This document shows positions 61,166 through 64,000 of a DNA stretch of 64,000 nt, in pieces. The notes beneath the pieces were generated by a model that did not search any database, was not told where the DNA came from, and worked only from the letters and a program-made list of their open reading frames with translations. The stretch spans positions 40,468,485 to 40,532,484 of the forward strand of contig CM034237.1 of the NCBI GenBank assembly GCA_019916065.1, given 5' to 3'. How positions within the stretch are numbered: the stretch's first letter is position 1; every line of letters begins with the position of its first letter. The translations under genes were made by a program, and so were the position numbers. Source of the stretch: Vitellaria paradoxa (lineage: Eukaryota; Streptophyta; Magnoliopsida; Ericales; Sapotaceae).

Positions 61166-61504
61166 CACTAAGTGAGTTTTAGTCCACAAGACACTTACAC
61201 CTATTACGCAATATTAATGTTGCCCATATTATTGATTACACTTGAAAAGTGTAATTACAAACTCCCTAACTCAACACTTATTCATGCATTTAAATAATTA
61301 AAGTTGAAGTTTTAGTGTTATAGTATTACTCATACTTTTATTGTTTTATTTGTAGGAAAAAGGGCAAGGATGTCGAGGTTTATAGCTATGGAGAGGGCCA
61401 AGAAGACGAAGAAAAAGTCATGGTTCGAACCTCATCTTCGATGGAAAAGACTAGCCCAAAGACCCAACCAAGAGAATGAAAGAGAGCAATGAAGGAAAAA
61501 GCTG

Positions 61505-61593
61505 GACGATCCCGACCCCCTCTCCAGACGGTCGGGACCACAGAAAGTTAAAAACTTCAGACGGTCCCGACCCCCTCTCCGACGATCGGGACC
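61505..61593. repeat. Two GC-rich hairpin-forming units
   Basis: Two related units, at 61,505-61,539 and 61,560-61,594, each contain cccgaccccctctcc followed by tcgggacc. In the second, GGTCCCGA (61,563-61,570) pairs perfectly with TCGGGACC (61,586-61,593) across a 15-base loop. They lie 60-140 bp upstream of the TATA box, within otherwise AT-rich DNA. Confidence 0.7.
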
Positions 61594-62054
61594 ATCCGTG
61601 ATTTACAATTGCCGCGGTGAAAGCTCCTCTTCTAGGGTTTTGTGGCATCTATATAAAGACCCATTGCACGGCCAAGAGGAAAAAAAGCCCCTTTTTATTT
61701 TTGTACCTTCGATTAAGTGTTAGAATAGAATTTTGAGAGTTTTTAATTAGGTTTTTAGCTTGCATGCGTGGATTCATGGTTTTGTTGGAGCTTTCATCGT
61801 CGTCTTTGTAGTGATTCTTCACTTCATCTTCTACATTTGCTTTACGTTGTAAGTTGCACTTTAATCTACTTCGTTTTATTTCGATTTGTTTCGCAATATC
61901 ATGTTTTGCTTGTTTCAATTATCTTTTCGTATGATCGAATGCTATTTGATTGTTTTTAAGATGCTTAAAGTAGTTTTAGCGTAAAACCCTAGTTCTTGAT
62001 TCAACGAATCAAGAAAGGGTAGTTCACGAAAAGCCATGGGGTGTTCGTAATCCC

Positions 62055-62169
62055 TTCGCGTAGGCTTCGAAACGCTTCACGTAGGTTGCGAAACCCTTCG
62101 CGTAGGTTTCGAGACCCTTCGCGTAGGTTGCGAAACCCTTCGCGTAGGTTGCGAAACCTTTCGCAAAGG
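62055..62169. repeat. 21-bp palindromic tandem array (five units plus a part)
   Basis: Units of TTCGCGTAGGTTGCGAAACC plus one base repeat five times, starting at 62,055, 62,076, 62,097, 62,118 and 62,139, with a partial sixth. Each core TTCGCGTAGGTTGCGAA is an imperfect palindrome. The period is a multiple of three, so both strands stay open and encode Arg/Leu/Ser-rich repeats. That is a by-product, not evidence of a protein. Confidence 0.85.
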
Positions 62170-62955
62170 AATTTACCTTTCACAAATCTATTTTTTTTCT
62201 ATTTCGAAAACATTCGAATACGAAAACCCTTAACCAAATCCGTGTGAGATCACTGGTATGGATTTTCGTAACCAATCATCAAATACTTTCGAATAGTCTT
62301 AAAAATTAGATTTTTATTAATTTTTGGAGTTTAATTGAAAAACCCTAGGAAACAAAGGTCTTTAACCATATCCGCTTGAGATCACTGGTACTGACCTTTG
62401 ATTATAACATTTTCAAAACTTTTCAAATTAAACCCTGTTCTTCAAACAAACACACCCCAAGGCAAAGTAGTGAACTACCCGGACTTGAAAGTTGGATCAA
62501 GAACCTTTTTAGTATTATCCTTGTGATTTAATTTAATTTAATTTATGAGTTGATTTATTCGCTTTAGAATTTAGAGTAGACGCTTTATTTGCATTTTTAA
62601 ATTAAATTGAATTTCTTTCATTTAGAATCTAAAACAAAGTTTGAGTGCTAAAAAAAATTAGTTTAAATTAATTTAGGTTCACCTACTAATTAAGAGAACA
62701 AGTCTAGAGCTTTTAACAAAGCCCTCCCTGTGGATTCGACCTCGGACTCACCAAGTTTTAAAACTACGACTGCCCTCTTGCACTTGAGAGGTAGAACCCG
62801 AAACACTTTTTTAGGGTCGGTCAATTATTTTCTTAAGTCTATTTTTGAAGTTCTAAAACTTTGTGGGGGATTGTTGGAAATTTAATACCTTTAATGCTTT
62901 AGAACTTTATCTTCTAAATTTTTATCTCTCTTTTTTTTTTCCCTCTCACAACGTC

Positions 62956-64000
62956 CACTACAATAGGACATACTATTATTAATCATTTTGTCGACCAGAA
63001 AGGTATTGGTCGCTAAAGGTTAGGTCTTTACCGACCAACTAGTCGACAATGGAAAAAATTGGGCCCCCCGCCAAAACATCTTTTCTCGACTAAAATTAAG
63101 CCTTTGGCAACCAACTTTTTGGTCGAAAAAAGTAGCAAAAACAATTAAACCTATTTTTTTACTGACCAATTGCACATTAATAATATAAAATATATCGCGC
63201 CTTTTTTTTTGCCAAAAATTTAGAGAATTGGCAACCAAATTATTTGGTCAACAAAGGTAGCAAAAAAAACAAAATCACCCCTTTTATCAACCTATTGGTC
63301 ATTAATAATATAAAATATATCGTACTTTTTTTCTGGCCAAAATTTAGAGAATTGGTGACCAAACTTTTGGCCAACAAAGGTAGCCAAAACATATTACACC
63401 ACACCATTTTTTTTGACACCAAAATTTTAGAGTATTGGCCACCAAAATAATTGGTCGAGAAAGGTTTTTGTTAATATTGGAAGGTATTACCAACCATTGA
63501 TCGGTAACAATACTATTTCACCGACCAAATTTCTGATCGATAAATATTTGGGCCTTTGTCAACCAAATGGTTGGTAAAGGTTTGGTAAACAAAATTCTTT
63601 CATTTTGCCTGGAGTGGTAAATAACCCCAATCACTTCCCTTATTTCTCCTGTGATTGAAATTTATAACCTAACCCTCTGCTGATTGTCTTCTTCTCTACT
63701 TTTCCTCCAGTAGTGCTCCTTCTCCAACATTGTCCACTCTGATGGTTTCTCTTCTATTGGTCCTCCAGCAATGCTCCTCCGGCAACATCATCCACTCCAA
63801 TAGTGATATCCTCCACCAGTGTGAGACCACTCTTCATTAGTTGTATACTTTTATGTGTTCATCATTCTGTTTATCTCTCTTGAGTACTCCGCAATATTTA
63901 ACAAAAACACTTTGAGGGGTATGGAGGAATAACGATGGATCAAAATGATTAAACAAAAAACTTAATAAGTTCACCAGATTAAAATTATATGCTAAGGAAA
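62956..64000 (+). mobile_element. Terminus and subterminal array of a CACTA (En/Spm) element
   Basis: CACTACAATAGGACATAC at 62,956 matches the CACTA superfamily end; GTC precedes it as the candidate 3-bp duplication. From 62,980 to 63,600 the sequence is dense in accgaccaa / ttggtcg(a/g) motifs in both directions, the typical subterminal transposase-binding repeats. It also has a tandem period of about 126 bp (cattaataatataaaatata at 63,173 and 63,299). After 63,605 comes unique, CT-rich sequence that may be the element's interior. The other end and any transposase lie beyond the window. Confidence 0.75.

Larger units (their letters stand above)
61220..62800 (+). repeat. 1.6-kb LTR-like repeat, copy 2
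   Basis: Inverted relative of 52,134-53,751. It begins near ttgattacacttgaaaagtg and has a TATA box (ctatataaag, 61,649-61,658). It carries aaccctagttcttgattcaa, and two gagatcactggtatgg/gtactg phrases (62,247 and 62,379). It ends around ccctgtggattcgacctcgg and cttgcacttgaga. The U3-like part holds a hairpin pair and the downstream part a 21-bp tandem array. Short ORFs across it are not conserved in copy 1. Boundaries are approximate. Confidence 0.55.

Noticed and set aside
62055..62169. CRISPR-like array or Leu/Arg-rich repeat protein
   Set aside because: Units are contiguous with no spacers, the DNA is eukaryotic, and both strands are open only because the period is 21 bp.

Overview
This is eukaryotic, very probably eudicot, nuclear DNA: AT-rich, with GT-AG introns, GA-rich 5' UTR sequence, many plant transposon families, and no operons or prokaryotic signals. 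The species cannot be named from the sequence. Gene density is low. I support three plausible host genes: a small multi-membrane-span protein of unknown family (about 1,257-2,372, +), a RING-H2 E3 ubiquitin ligase (about 16,407-19,600, -), and a cysteine-rich defensin-like/SCR-like secreted peptide (47,152-47,674, -). Two weaker candidates are a 61-aa possibly secreted peptide (11,869-12,054, +) and a broken Gly-rich first-exon-like fragment (about 9,769-9,957, +).

Left third (1-22,880). A damaged partial copy of the membrane gene's first exon (1-239) lies about 1 kb upstream of the intact one. An LTR-like remnant follows (about 2,540-4,990), then a block of decayed Helitron-like units on the minus strand (5,065-9,473) enclosing a MITE (7,261-7,643). 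Next come a Mutator-type MITE with exact 9-bp target duplications (12,098-12,578), a 1.75-kb Ty1/copia deletion derivative with both LTRs and a SINE-like insert (13,861-15,613), and a hAT-type MITE (15,990-16,406) sitting directly against the 3' end of the RING gene.

Middle (22,881-45,000). The dominant feature is a complete 12.16-kb Ty3/gypsy chromovirus of the Tekay/Del type on the minus strand (22,881-35,036; 5-bp duplication CTAAG). It has 3.67-kb LTRs, an initiator-Met PBS, a polypurine tract and a gag-PR-RT-RH-INT-chromodomain frame broken only by three in-frame stops. Beyond it is a nest: an older gypsy LTR was invaded by a 1.59-kb solo LTR (38,195-39,786, AGAGA) and by a 2.1-kb Pack-MULE-like element (40,351-42,465) that encloses gene-like sequence. 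Another gypsy solo LTR follows (42,927-44,997).

Right third (45,000-64,000). A decayed copia leader/gag precedes the defensin-like gene. Then comes a second nest: an old LTR of the same family as the intact Tekay element (48,455-54,616) is split by a different gypsy LTR (50,020-54,457), which is itself split by a 1.6-kb repeat (52,134-53,751). After that lie a heavily decayed Tork-like copia pol (54,655-57,545), a perfect solo LTR (58,793-61,165, CACTA duplication), a second inverted copy of the 1.6-kb repeat with palindromic tandem arrays (about 61,220-62,800), and the end of a CACTA (En/Spm) element running off the window (62,956-64,000).

The host genes do not form a pathway. The window mostly records successive transposon insertions with target duplications that allow relative dating. 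No clearly new molecular system was found. The best leads are the unrecognised membrane gene, the 10-cysteine peptide, the gene-carrying MULE, and the palindromic arrays.
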